DNA from: Sphingomonadaceae bacterium | GTDB taxonomy: Bacteria > Pseudomonadota > Alphaproteobacteria > Sphingomonadales > Sphingomonadaceae | Assembly: GCA_030147805.1 (NCBI GenBank) | Contig: JASBUR010000019.1 | Coordinates: 41,560 to 105,559 of the forward strand | DNA: 64,000 bases | Reading direction: 5' to 3' | Shown: positions 25,901-32,465 of the stretch, one piece after another | Numbering within the stretch: the first letter of the stretch is position 1 | Layout: each line of letters opens with the position of its first letter | The notes under the pieces: generated by a model | Database searches by the model: none | The model's input: only the letters and a program-made list of their open reading frames with translations | Told to the model about the DNA's origin: nothing | Translations under genes and position numbers: made by a program

Positions 25901-26897
25901 CGCTGATCAGGAAGTCGCCGCGGCCGCCCGCTGCGGCCCCGAAGGATACCTGCTGCGAACCGCCGACGTTGAGGATGTTGAGCGTGCCTGCCGAGAGCGC
26001 ATAGCTGCCGGTGCCGCCGCCACCGCTGCCGCCAGCGTTGTTGACGTTGCCGCCGAACAGGATCGGGTTGGCGAGCCCCAGTGTGACGACCGAGCCGACG
26101 CCGTCCTGGACGATCGCGCCGGTCGAGCGCGCATCGCCGACATAGAGCTGGCCGCCGCTGTTGGCGCCGGTCGTCAGCGTGACGCGGGCGTCGTCGGCGA
26201 TGCGGAGCGAGCCCGTCGAGGTGACCCCGCCGGCGCCGGTGCGCGAGCCGATGTAGAAGGTGCCGCCGCCGCTGCCCATGTCGAGCACGGCGTCGCCGCT
26301 CAGCGTGTAGCTGCCCGCGCCGCCCTGCGTCCCGAGATCGATTGCGCCGCCGCTCGAAAAGCGCACCAGGCCGCCGCTCTGGTTGAACGTGCCGGTGACG
26401 CCGAGACCGCGGCCGATGGCCAGGCCACCGAAGTTGAGCGTGTCGGGATCGAGCTCGACATAGTCGAGCAGCCCGGAGGTCATGTTGAAAGTGCCGGTGC
26501 CGCCGGTGGTGTTGCCGATGCCGCCACCGACCCACAATCGGCCGATCGCCGTCGGTGCCGGCGCGCTGCTCGCCGCGATGTTGAACCGGATGGTGCCGCC
26601 GGTCAGATTGAGGATGCCGCTGCCGCCGTTGCCGAGCTCGAGGCGCGCCGCCGTGCTCGCGTCGGTGGTGTTGAGCGTCAGGACGCTCCCCGGCGCGACG
26701 TCGAGCGTGCCCGACGTCCCCGCGCCGACCAGGATGGCATCGCCGGTGGTCAGCACGCCGAGCGCGCCGCTCTGTCCATTGGCGATCACCACGTCGGCGG
26801 CGTGGGCGGCGGGCAGCGGCAGCGAGAGCGCCAACGTCGCGGCGCTGCCCTGCAGCAGCCGGCGGATGCGCCGGTGGCCGGCGCGGGCCCTCGTCAC
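16992..26897 (-). CDS. Giant autotransporter with passenger-associated repeats
   Basis: The start is taken as GTG 26897, which overlaps the stop of the upstream EAL gene by four bases and has GAGG seven bases upstream; the product has 3301 residues. A long signal peptide (ending AAHAAD) is followed by a passenger of about 3000 residues rich in Gly, Ser, Thr and Ala. It contains roughly 20 copies of the passenger-associated repeat of type KAGAGTLTLSAANSYTGGTT, predicted to form a long beta-helix. The last 260 residues form the beta-barrel translocator, from HGVWARVFG to the terminal WSF. A large surface adhesin or biofilm protein is likely. There is no frameshift. Confidence 0.92.
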   Translation of the reverse strand: MTRARAGHRRIRRLLQGSAATLALSLPLPAAHAADVVIANGQSGALGVLTTGDAILVGAGTSGTLDVAPGSVLTLNTTDASTAARLELGNGGSGILNLTGGTIRFNIAASSAPAPTAIGRLWVGGGIGNTTGGTGTFNMTSGLLDYVELDPDTLNFGGLAIGRGLGVTGTFNQSGGLVRFSSGGAIDLGTQGGAGSYTLSGDAVLDMGSGGGTFYIGSRTGAGGVTSTGSLRIADDARVTLTTGANSGGQLYVGDARSTGAIVQDGVGSVVTLGLANPILFGGNVNNAGGSGGGGTGSYALSAGTLNILNVGGSQQVSFGAAAGGRGDFLISGGTANIATNLSIGAAAGSTGLLRQTGGTLSLTGSSRLYVGAGTGSYELLGGRLQLGGAAGLYGGGSLTFGNGTLAVQGSDLTVADAVTLATGSLFTIDTQGLAATLSGVLSGGGGLTKAGAGTLTLSAANSYTGVTAIDAGTLALTGAGSIASSAGLVANGTFDISGTALDATVARLSGSGRVETGLRTLQVGTDNGSSAFSGTIANGGVNWDPSYGVFAKVGTGTLTLDGATISGGEAHVRGGSLAQTSGSTRVGYLAVGTGRTEGVSNVGSLGVTGGTLTVGTTLQVGDFGGIGAVDQTGGRVVVDQLCGSASHCAAVNIGNQGGTGSYNISGGSLELLQANLALGRNTNSNPAGSGTLNLSGTGLVDLTAGRFNIGNWLSVGVSTPRSSGLVNQTGGTLRIRSGGILYLSGSGNGTYDLLGGALEIGGTSLSANYGGGTGTYAFNLGGGTIRAFGSALIAPVNATLLGGTQSTIDSNGLGATWSGVFSGSGGLIKAGEGTLTLSAANSYTGPTTISTGTLALSGNGSIASSSGLRADGTFDISATTLGASLAGLSGNGRVETGLRLLQVGTDDGSTAFSGTIVNDGLGWQASYGRFQKVGAGTLTLDGATISGGESYVTAGSIAQTGGQTAINYLAVGSGTTGGVANVGALNVSGGTLTLGTGLQVGDFGGSGTVNQTGGQLVIQPDCGDPAHCALFNIGNQGGTGVYTISGGSLTLTSGSFGLGRNSSNNPASSGTLNLSGSGLVDLTAGFFTIGNWLAVNGTTQPGSGVVNQTGGIFRIGNATNLYLSGSGDGTYNLLGGALEIGGTSFNANYNNHGGSAQLNLGGGTVRATGTALAASVDATLLAGTQSTIDSNGLGVSWSGALSGSGGLVKTGAGTLSLTGTNGYTGGTTISAGTLQIGSGGTAGSIVGDVVNNASLAFNRSDAQSFGGTVSGSGSVTKAGASTLTLTGANSYTGATTIAAGTLALAGGGRIVGDVVNDATFDISATSGADVVVGGLSGAGAVTLGTRMLGLNGSAGVFAGSISGTGGLRLASGKQILTGASSYTGGTVIVGGTLQIGNGGTTGSLIGDIVDNGTLAFDRSDAMSFGQAISGSGSLLKSGAGTLTLTAANSFTGTTTIAAGALALGGTGRIVGGVVANGVFDIATTTGADVTIGGLSGSGSVALGSRTLALTGSGGSFSGSIAGTGGLTLTGGSQTLTGANSYSGGTTVAAGTLRLGAGGTGGSVTGTLRIDGDLLVDRSDDVSLDGMLTGSGSLTKLGANRLTLTAANGFAGTTTIAAGTLAVTGAGRLAGNVVDNGALIFDSADNYSFGGAISGSGTLTKAGMGTLTLAGLAGHGGGTTIAAGTLALSGAGRLTGSLVANGSFDIAGASGGVAIRSLTGNGSVALGSRTLTLDAASGVFGGTVAGAGGLSIGGGTLILTGASSHTGGTAIAGGATLQLGNGGASGSLAGDVVVDGRLSFARSDAVTFGGTISGAGALLKSGAGLLTLSGSNSYAGGTLVESGTLALAADRAAGTGQITLESGTTLSYASGVTVANALRINGLASLVVASGVATQSGALSGSGRYILGGAGRLLLTGDNSGFGGGISLSDLTLDLDSSAALGGGAVDLTGSASFRYGDAVTIGNAVSIGSGLTLAAIVDAGRRAVHAGPLSGGGTLAKTGSGTLVLSGANSFGGGTLLAGGTIEAARSDALGTGRVDLAAGSTLALGAGIALVNRIELSGDAAISVGAGLRATLGGVVADGSRAGSLVKTGGGTLTFTAANGFGGGTRIAGGALEVARGDALGSGTVELAAGSALLLGNGVTLANDIDLSGVATIGIATGEATVAAAIENGARTGGLIKTGGGVLTLTAANRYDGGTTIAAGTLRLAAGGGLRGAVANAGVLAIDQGGRLTLDGAISGAGALVHAGPGTTILTADSSYTGGTTIASGTLQIGAGGSSGRIMGDMLNEAMLVVDRSDAVTLDGRISGAGAVTKAGAGMLTLTADNGYTGGTSIVAGAVRVGDGGTRGSLAGNVANAGTLIFDRADATAFGGAISGAGAVVKAGAGVLTLGGVSSFTGGTTVQAGTLLLANDRAAGVGRILLEGGSTLGYADGIIVANDLLINGEARLDVAQGTATQAGSITGTGRYMLTGSGRLLITGDNSSFTGPVTIAGVSLDLASNGALGSGEVELAGDATLSYGDGLEIVNEVSLTAGATLAAVVNEGAAAVQSGAITGDGAVAKTGSGTMILTGDNDFSGGTTISGGVLQIGDGGTSGSLTGSVTNNGTLAFNRADTMVFTGTISGTGGIVQSSPGTLVLTGQNSFSGAAAITGGTLALAGAGRISGPVVNNGVFDIAAATGGPVAIAGLTGQGAVSLGTQTLALGGVNGSFAGTISGAGAVMLTGGSQVLTGTNSHSGGTVVAAGTLIATAAALGSGPIVGNGALVIDQGGSDARLANPLSGSGTLVKEGNAKLDLTGTSDFSGTTLLAGGGLAVNGELRNSVVSAASGTILSGAGTVGGVALAEGAAIAPGNSIGTLTVAGNVVQSAASVYAVEVDPATDRSDRIVAQGSATIAPGAMLTVIKEVNLAYGPGRRYTVLTAAGGINGRYTVTGDTAISAFYALDVHHAPQSVTLEATQVRAFATAGVTRNQVAAAAGLDSVNAGNQVHDVVAMYVDDAAAPAAFDQLSGEVDASARTALTEASRFSREAVLDSDHGVWARVFGSSGAVAASDTAASLDFAARGIVAGADLGAGEAVRVGFYAAGSRSRFSVDARGSRGESENRELGVYAGGDWARLRLRIGAGHAWHDVDTARAIAIDGFAGRTDRASKARTLQAFGEVAYRLGSDAADVEPFAGLAHVDLDSRRSRESGGAAALDSFGTSTRSTLSMLGLRGNWRAAAPNAAIGLAASLAWRHAFGSLAPTSTLAFGGGDRFSVEGVPLARDAVVIEAGIHTVIAPAVTWNVDYSGQLGRGLSDHGLRGTVSWSF
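23281..25563 (-). repeat. Tandem duplication of about 1.14 kb inside the autotransporter gene
   Basis: Two consecutive units, 24421-25563 and 23281-24420, encode related stretches of about 380 residues. Each starts with the KAGxGTLTLSAANSYTG repeat, continues through matching segments (FDIS, RVETGLR, LQVGT, SGTI, DGATISGGE, NIGNQGGTG, LGRN, LYLSGSG, LLGGALEIGGTS) and ends with TQSTIDSNGLG. The matching order of many motifs shows that the whole unit was duplicated and then diverged. Confidence 0.85.
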
Positions 26898-28240
26898 TCC
26901 GCCACCTCGCCGGGAGCTCCGAGTGTCGCGCCGCCGGACCATGGCTGCTCGTCGGCGGTGCGCGACTGCCGGGCCCATTGCGCGGTGCGTTCGCGAATCG
27001 CGGCGGACGCGATCGACGGGCCCGGCCGCGGCGGCCGGCGCCCGGCCGCCGGCGTCCAGGACGACGCCATCGCCGTGCGCGACAGCGACGCCGGCGCGAC
27101 ATAGCGGCCCTGCACCCAGTCGGCGGCGGCCTCTCGGGCACGCACGAGGTCGGCATCATTTTCGATGCCCACCACGACGACGTCGGTCGCGAGGCAGGCG
27201 GCAAGGCCGACGAGGTGGCCGAGATAGGTCGCACCGAACGCCTCGGCTGCCTGTTCGCGCACGTAGCAGGCGTCAATCTTGATGATGTCGGGCGCGGCGG
27301 CCACGGCAAAGCGCAGCCCGCTGAAGCCGGCGCCGAAATTGTCGATGGCGATCCGACAACCGGCGCGGCGAAAGGCGCGCACTACCTCGAGGATCGGCGC
27401 GATGTCGCCGCGCGGCGTCGTTTCGGTGAGCTCGACCACCAGCCGCGAGGCGACATCGGGCGCGGCGGCGAGACCGTCGAGCACCGGCGTCCACCACGCA
27501 TCGTCGATGGCGCTGAGCGCCGAGATGTTGCAGCCGATGCGCGCCGTCGGATTGGCGCGGAGGAACGCGATGCCGCCCTCGATGACCGCGCGGTCGAAGC
27601 GCCGGGTCAGGCCGAGGCGCTCCAACGCGGGAATGAAGCCGCGCGGCGTCTGCAGCTCCTCGTCGGTCGTCCGGTCGACGATGCGCGTGAAACACTCCTG
27701 ATAGAGCGTCAGCCCCGGATCGAGCAGGCCGGTGATCGACTGGAAGAGAAAGTACAATCGGCCTTCGGCAATCGCCTCGAAGGTGGCGACGGCCACGCGC
27801 ATGTCCGCCTTGGTGCGCCAGTCGCCCGCTGCGGCGGCCGACGCCGGGCGGCGAGGCTCGGGGGCGGCGGTCTCGACACAGATCGAGACCGCCGCCAGCA
27901 ACGGCGTCCCGTCGATGACGACGGGGTGCGATCCGAGCAGGAGGAGCAGGTCGTCGACGATCGCCGGCAGGCGGTCGCGAACCAGCGGCTCGGGCGGGAA
28001 GCCCACCCAGATGCGATCGGCGTCGCCATCGATGGTGGCAACCGCCCCGAGGTCGAAGAGACCGGCTTCGATGCGCTGCGCCAGCGCGAGCGCGAACGCC
28101 GTTGCGGTCTCTGCGCCATAGATGCCGCGCAGCATCGCCGCGTTACCGATGCACACGTGCAGCGCGATCCCGTCGCCGGTCGACGGGGCTGCCGGTGAAC
28201 GCAGCCTGTCGGCGCCACTTTGCCGCGTCGGTTTCATCAT
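26894..28240 (-). CDS. GGDEF-like/EAL-like protein, probably without catalytic activity
   Basis: A 448-residue soluble protein. Residues 25-130 look like a worn GGDEF domain without the signature; residues 155-400 form an EAL-type domain. The EAL motif reads ECF (Glu182), CNISA supplies the asparagine (Asn238), ELTET the glutamates, and KID the lysine, but the DDFG metal site reads DNFG (Asn301 for the second aspartate). The C-terminal tail is rich in Pro and Arg. Loss of this aspartate makes phosphodiesterase activity doubtful, so a c-di-GMP sensor role is possible. Its TGA overlaps the GTG start of the autotransporter, so both are made from one transcript. Confidence 0.8.
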   Translation of the reverse strand: MMKPTRQSGADRLRSPAAPSTGDGIALHVCIGNAAMLRGIYGAETATAFALALAQRIEAGLFDLGAVATIDGDADRIWVGFPPEPLVRDRLPAIVDDLLLLLGSHPVVIDGTPLLAAVSICVETAAPEPRRPASAAAAGDWRTKADMRVAVATFEAIAEGRLYFLFQSITGLLDPGLTLYQECFTRIVDRTTDEELQTPRGFIPALERLGLTRRFDRAVIEGGIAFLRANPTARIGCNISALSAIDDAWWTPVLDGLAAAPDVASRLVVELTETTPRGDIAPILEVVRAFRRAGCRIAIDNFGAGFSGLRFAVAAAPDIIKIDACYVREQAAEAFGATYLGHLVGLAACLATDVVVVGIENDADLVRAREAAADWVQGRYVAPASLSRTAMASSWTPAAGRRPPRPGPSIASAAIRERTAQWARQSRTADEQPWSGGATLGAPGEVAE

Positions 28241-28588
28241 CGTGCTCGCTGAGGCTCAAGCCGGACCGGTCGCAAAGATGTACGCGCCATTAACCATCCC
28301 CTTGGATGGCCAGATCACATAAGGGTACCCTTTCGTCAATGGCATCGTGTTAAATGCACGGCTCATCGCGAAAATCTTCTGCACCGAAACGGACCGCCGG
28401 ATGACCGGTCGTTGCTCGGCCGCGCGCGGGGAAATCGCGGCGCGGCGCTGCCGCTCGCCGAGCTACGCCCGTCCGACCGGGCGCAAACCGCGATCGAAGC
28501 CTGCGCGAAATAGCATTGGGCGCCCTCCCCACGCGCCATAAGGTGGCCCGGCCAACCCGGCGTTCGTTCGGGCGCGATGCGGGGGGAC
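28241..28588. other. Divergent promoter region (EAL gene / MFS gene)
   Basis: About 350 bases between the leftward EAL-autotransporter operon and the rightward MFS gene, more AT-rich than the surroundings near 28250-28380. It holds the 12-bp palindrome at 28321-28332, a small hairpin at 28295-28310 (CCATCC/GGATGG) and a TTGACG -35-like word on the minus strand (28334-28339). The -10 box 17 bases further is poor. No gene is visible. Confidence 0.5.
28321..28332. promoter_or_regulatory. Perfect 12-bp palindrome, operator candidate
   Basis: AAGGGTACCCTT is an exact palindrome lying about 80-90 bases upstream of the start codon of the EAL gene, and directly downstream of a TTGACG word on the minus strand. 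A regulator bound here would sit between -35 and -10. The regulator is unknown. Confidence 0.35.
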
Positions 28589-29806
28589 ATGTCGGAAGTT
28601 CAGGCGCGCTCGGAGCCGTCGTCGCGGCCGCCGGTGAACGGGCGGCTCGTCGTGATGCTGTCGGCGAACATCCTGTCGGCGCTGGTCTTTACCGCCCTCT
28701 CGCCTGTCCTCCCCGAGATCGCAGCCTATTTCGGCGGCGACGACGGGACCTTCCTCGCCCAGATGGTGATGAGCGCCCCCGGAGCCGGTGTGATCGTCGG
28801 CGGCCTGCTCGGCGGCTTCATCGTCATGAAGTTCGGGCTGCCGGCGACGCTGTTCGTCGCCCTCGCCTGTTTCGCGCTGGTCGGCTCGGCGCCGCTTTAC
28901 CTGCAGTCGGGCGAATGGCTGCTTGCCTCGCGATTCGCGCTCGGGGCGACCGACGCGGTGATCCAGATCTCGCTCATGACACTGATCAGCCTGTCGTTCA
29001 GCGACGAACAGCGCGCGCGGCTGATCGGCTACGCGACCGCCATCGGCTATGGCGGGGCGATCCTGTCGGTCCTTGCCAGCGGTGCGCTCGCCGAGACTTT
29101 CGGCTGGCGCGCCCCCGGGCTGCTCTACCTCTATGCGATACCGGTCCTCGTCCTGGCGCTGTTCACGGTGCGACCGGTCCCGGTCGCCGCCCCGGAGGCG
29201 CGCGCCACCGGCGGCGGGCGCCTCGCGGCGCTGCGGCCCGCCTGGAGCACCTATCTCATCATTCCGCCGCTCTATGCGGTCAATTACATGCTCGCCATCC
29301 AGTTCGCCTTCGTGCTTCAGGCCAACGGCATCACCAGCCCCGCGGAGAAGAGCTGGATCATGGTCGCCGGGCTGGTCGCGGGGATCGCGGGCGCCGCGTC
29401 GTCGGGGCGGCTGCTCGGGCGGCTCGGGCAACGCCGGCTGTTCGGCGTGATGGCGCTGCTGCTGGGCAGCGGGCAGGCAATCATCGGCTTGTCGACCCAT
29501 GTACCCGGGACGCTCGCGGGCGCCGCCATCGCCGGTCTTGCCGGCGGCATGGTGCTCCCGACGCTGGTGAACACGGTGATCTCGCAGGTTCCGCTGTCGG
29601 TCCGCAGCACCGCCATCGGCCTCGTCTATTCGACTGCCTATCTGGGCGAATTCCTCAACCCGGTGCTGCTCGATCCGATCCGCCGCGCGATCGGTATCCA
29701 CGGCGTGTTCATCAGCGTCGGCCTGGGGGTGGCGACGATCGGCATCGCCACCTTCATCGCCGCCCGCCGCGCCGACTCCGCGGCGGCGCGCCGGCGGCCG
29801 GCCTAG
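28589..29806 (+). CDS. MFS transporter
   Basis: A 405-residue transporter with about twelve hydrophobic segments and the arrangement usual for drug or metabolite efflux MFS proteins. The ATG at 28589 follows GGGGGG at a good distance; an upstream in-frame ATG at 28577 lacks a site. Between segments 2 and 3 the family loop motif is weak. After segment 6 the linker is short. The substrate cannot be told. Its stop codon interlocks with that of the convergent LysR gene (29803-29806). Confidence 0.88.
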   Translation: MSEVQARSEPSSRPPVNGRLVVMLSANILSALVFTALSPVLPEIAAYFGGDDGTFLAQMVMSAPGAGVIVGGLLGGFIVMKFGLPATLFVALACFALVGSAPLYLQSGEWLLASRFALGATDAVIQISLMTLISLSFSDEQRARLIGYATAIGYGGAILSVLASGALAETFGWRAPGLLYLYAIPVLVLALFTVRPVPVAAPEARATGGGRLAALRPAWSTYLIIPPLYAVNYMLAIQFAFVLQANGITSPAEKSWIMVAGLVAGIAGAASSGRLLGRLGQRRLFGVMALLLGSGQAIIGLSTHVPGTLAGAAIAGLAGGMVLPTLVNTVISQVPLSVRSTAIGLVYSTAYLGEFLNPVLLDPIRRAIGIHGVFISVGLGVATIGIATFIAARRADSAAARRRPA

Positions 29807-30735
29807 AGATCGGCGAAGCCGGGGTCGGTCTCGCGGCACCCCACCGAATGCTCGGCGAAATGCTCGAGAATCCAGGTGGCCGCGGGACCCGGCGGCGCGT
29901 CGCTGCGGTAGATGCCGTCGAAGCGATAGGTGCCGCCGCGATGGTCGGGCAGGTCGAGCCGAACCAGCGCCCCGCTGAACAGGTCCGCCGCGACCGCCGG
30001 CATCGGCATATTGCCCCAGCCGATGCCCTCGCGCAGCAGCGCATGCTTCGAACCGAGATCGGCGAGCCGCCAGCTGTGCGCGCTCACCACCGAGAAATCG
30101 CGACCCTGCGTCAGCGGCGAGCGATCGGTCAGCACCAGCTGCAGATGCTGGCGGGCGGCCCCCGGCGGTACGGGGCTCATCCGTGCCAGCGGGTGATCGG
30201 GAGCGGCAACCGGGATCAGCGGCACCGACCCCAGCGCGATCCGCTCGATCCCGGCGATCTCCGCCGCCAGCGGCCCGCTGATGCCGATCGCTGCACGGCC
30301 ATCGAGCACGAGCGCCGCCACGGCGCCGAGTGCCTCGATGTTGAGCCTGAGCGGTACCGACGGAAAGCGCTCGCTGAACGCCTTGAGCGAGCTGGCGAGC
30401 CGGTTGGCGGGGACCATCACGTCGACCGCGATGCACACCTCGGCCTCGAGCCCGTCGAGCAGGCCCTTCACCTTGGCGCGAAGCCCGTCGATGCCGTGCG
30501 CGACGCGCCGCGCCTCGGCGAGCACCGCCTGCCCGGCCACCGTCAGCCGGGGCTTGCGCGTGCCTTCGCGGTCGAACAGCAGCAGCCCCAGCTGCGCTTC
30601 GAGATTGGCGATGCCATAGCTGATCACCGAGGTAGCGCGATTGAGCTGCCGCCCCGCGCCGGCGAAGCTGCCGGTGTCGACGACGGCCAGGAAGATGCGC
30701 AACTGGTCGAAGGTCGGCAGTCCGGGGTTCGACAT
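29803..30735 (-). CDS. LysR-family transcriptional regulator
   Basis: The ATG at 30735 is preceded by GAGGAAATAGAA and gives a 310-residue protein. The N-terminal winged helix (about 8-68) has FDQLRIFLAVVDTGSFAGAGRQLNRATSVISYGIANLEAQLGLLLFDR, the classic LysR pattern. The C-terminal part is the periplasmic-binding-like effector domain. It is transcribed away from the pirin gene (119 bases between starts), the usual layout when a LysR protein controls its divergent neighbour. Similar regulators are found beside pirin genes in other proteobacteria. Confidence 0.93.
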   Translation of the reverse strand: MSNPGLPTFDQLRIFLAVVDTGSFAGAGRQLNRATSVISYGIANLEAQLGLLLFDREGTRKPRLTVAGQAVLAEARRVAHGIDGLRAKVKGLLDGLEAEVCIAVDVMVPANRLASSLKAFSERFPSVPLRLNIEALGAVAALVLDGRAAIGISGPLAAEIAGIERIALGSVPLIPVAAPDHPLARMSPVPPGAARQHLQLVLTDRSPLTQGRDFSVVSAHSWRLADLGSKHALLREGIGWGNMPMPAVAADLFSGALVRLDLPDHRGGTYRFDGIYRSDAPPGPAATWILEHFAEHSVGCRETDPGFADL

Positions 30736-30854
30736 TTCTATTTCCTCGAACGTTTCGACGAATTTTATACCGATTATCGCGGAAGGCCAGCCCACCTATA
30801 TCGGCCCCAGCACGCGCGGCATTCGAGCCGCGGCGGAGTTGAAGGGAGACGACC

Positions 30855-31553
30855 ATGATCGACGTACGGCCATTCGAAAGCCTTGGCGGCGCCAACCACG
30901 GCTGGCTCGACGCCAAGCATCATTTCTCGTTCGCGAGCTACCACGACCCGAAGCGCGTCCACTGGGGCAATCTGCGCGTGTGGAACGACGACATCATCGC
31001 GCCGAAGACCGGCTTCCCCGCGCACCCGCACCGCGACATGGAGATCATCACCTATGTCCGCGAGGGCGCGATCACGCACGAAGACAGCCTCGGCAATCGC
31101 GGGCGGACCGAGGCCGGCGACGTGCAGGTGATGTCGGCCGGCACCGGCATCACGCACAGCGAATATAATCGCGAGGATGTCGAGACGCGGATCTTCCAGA
31201 TCTGGATCATCCCCGATCGGGCCGGCGAGAAGCCCTCCTGGGGCGCGCAGCCCTTTCCCAAGGACGACCGGGCGGGGAGCTTCGTGACGCTCGCCAGCGG
31301 CCGCGCCGGCGATGAAGGCGCGCTGCCGATCCGCGCCGATGCCCGGGTGGTCGGCGCGACGATCAAGGCGGGCGAGACGCTGCGCTACGCGCTCGATGCC
31401 GGGCGCCACGCCTATCTCGTCCCCGCGACGGGCCGCATCGAGGTCAACGGCGCCGCCGCCAAGGCGCGCGACGGCGTGGCGATCCGCGATCTCGACGCCG
31501 TGGAGATCACCGCGATCGACGACAGCGAAGTGGTGCTGGTCGACGTCGCCTGA
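30855..31553 (+). CDS. Pirin family protein
   Basis: The 232-residue protein has the bicupin pirin fold. The metal-binding segment GFPAHPHRDMEIITYV and the downstream TGITHSEYN motif hold the usual histidines and glutamate of the N-terminal cupin. The C-terminal part is less conserved, as in bacterial YhhW-type members, some of which have quercetinase activity; others act as regulators. Only one cupin has metal ligands. It is divergent from the LysR gene and is followed by a strong terminator, so it is likely a single-gene transcript. Confidence 0.9.
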   Translation: MIDVRPFESLGGANHGWLDAKHHFSFASYHDPKRVHWGNLRVWNDDIIAPKTGFPAHPHRDMEIITYVREGAITHEDSLGNRGRTEAGDVQVMSAGTGITHSEYNREDVETRIFQIWIIPDRAGEKPSWGAQPFPKDDRAGSFVTLASGRAGDEGALPIRADARVVGATIKAGETLRYALDAGRHAYLVPATGRIEVNGAAAKARDGVAIRDLDAVEITAIDDSEVVLVDVA

Positions 31554-31572
31554 CCCGGCATCGCCCAGCCGA

Positions 31573-31604
31573 GGCCGCCGACGGTTCATCCGTCGGCGGC
31601 CTTT
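31573..31604 (+). terminator. Rho-independent terminator after the pirin gene
   Basis: A perfect 12-bp stem GGCCGCCGACGG / CCGTCGGCGGCC with loop TTCAT is followed by TTT. It lies 20 bases after the pirin stop codon. Confidence 0.85.
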
Positions 31605-31738
31605 GGTTGTCTGCGCGCACACGTTCTAATAAGTTGAACAGTTTCGTCGATATTATTCGACTACATGAAAATCTCTGAAGCGCGCATCTCCTGTCCACAG
31701 CCCGCCGCGACGACGCCGGCAAGCATAGGAGAGACGAC

Positions 31739-32353
31739 ATGACCAATATCCTCGTGATCAGCAGTTCGGCCGCCGGCGACGCCTCGGTGTCGGCGGGGCT
31801 CATCGCCAGTTTCATCGACGCGGCGCGCGCCGCCGCCCCGTCGGCGCGCATCGTCATGCGCGACGTCGGCACGCAGCCGCTGCCGCATCTGTCGCCCGCC
31901 AGCCTCGGCGGGCTGCGCGGCGAGCCGGCGACCGAGGTCGAACGCCAGACCCGCGCCGTCTCGGACGAGCTCATCGCCGAGCTTCGGGCCGCCGATCTCA
32001 TCCTGATCGGCGCGCCGATGTATAATTTCGGCATTACCTCGACGCTGAAGACGTGGTTCGACCATGTACTCCGCGCCGGCGAGACCTTCCGCTACACCGC
32101 CGAAGGCCCCGAGGGGCTGTTGACCGGCAAGCGCGCGATCGTCATCGCGACGCGCGGCGGGCTCTACAGCGACGGTCCGGCCGCGGCGATGGATTCGCAG
32201 GAGCCGCACCTGCGCACCATGCTCGGCTTCATCGGCATCAGCGACGTCAGCTTCGTGCGCGTCGAACGGCTGGCGATGGGGCCGGAGGCCGGCGCGGCGG
32301 CCGTCGAAGCGGCGAACGACGCGCTGCGCGATCTGGCCGCCCGCGCCGCCTAG
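31739..32353 (+). CDS. azoR: FMN-dependent NADH:quinone oxidoreductase / azoreductase
   Basis: A 204-residue flavodoxin-like protein of the AzoR family, which reduces azo compounds and quinones by two electrons with NADH. The flavin-binding motif SSSAAGDASVSAGL (residues 8-21) and the second site APMYNFGITSTLKTWFDHVLR are characteristic, as is the conserved TRGGLYSDG segment. The length is typical. The upstream 185 bases are AT-rich near 31625-31670 and probably contain its promoter. It is flanked by terminators or gaps, so it is probably monocistronic. Confidence 0.92.
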   Translation: MTNILVISSSAAGDASVSAGLIASFIDAARAAAPSARIVMRDVGTQPLPHLSPASLGGLRGEPATEVERQTRAVSDELIAELRAADLILIGAPMYNFGITSTLKTWFDHVLRAGETFRYTAEGPEGLLTGKRAIVIATRGGLYSDGPAAAMDSQEPHLRTMLGFIGISDVSFVRVERLAMGPEAGAAAVEAANDALRDLAARAA

Positions 32354-32465
32354 GATCGCCGCCACGACCGGCGGCGGGGCCGGCCGCCCGGCCCCGCCGC
32401 ACTCGCGCATTCAACTTCCGCTCCGGGGTGTGTAGAAGAGCGCCAGGTTGCGCAGGTCATTATCG

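Noticed and set aside
28463..30916. 817-codon minus-strand frame over the MFS and LysR genes
   Set aside because: Composition typical of a shadow frame; real genes with domains and ribosome binding sites occupy the same DNA.
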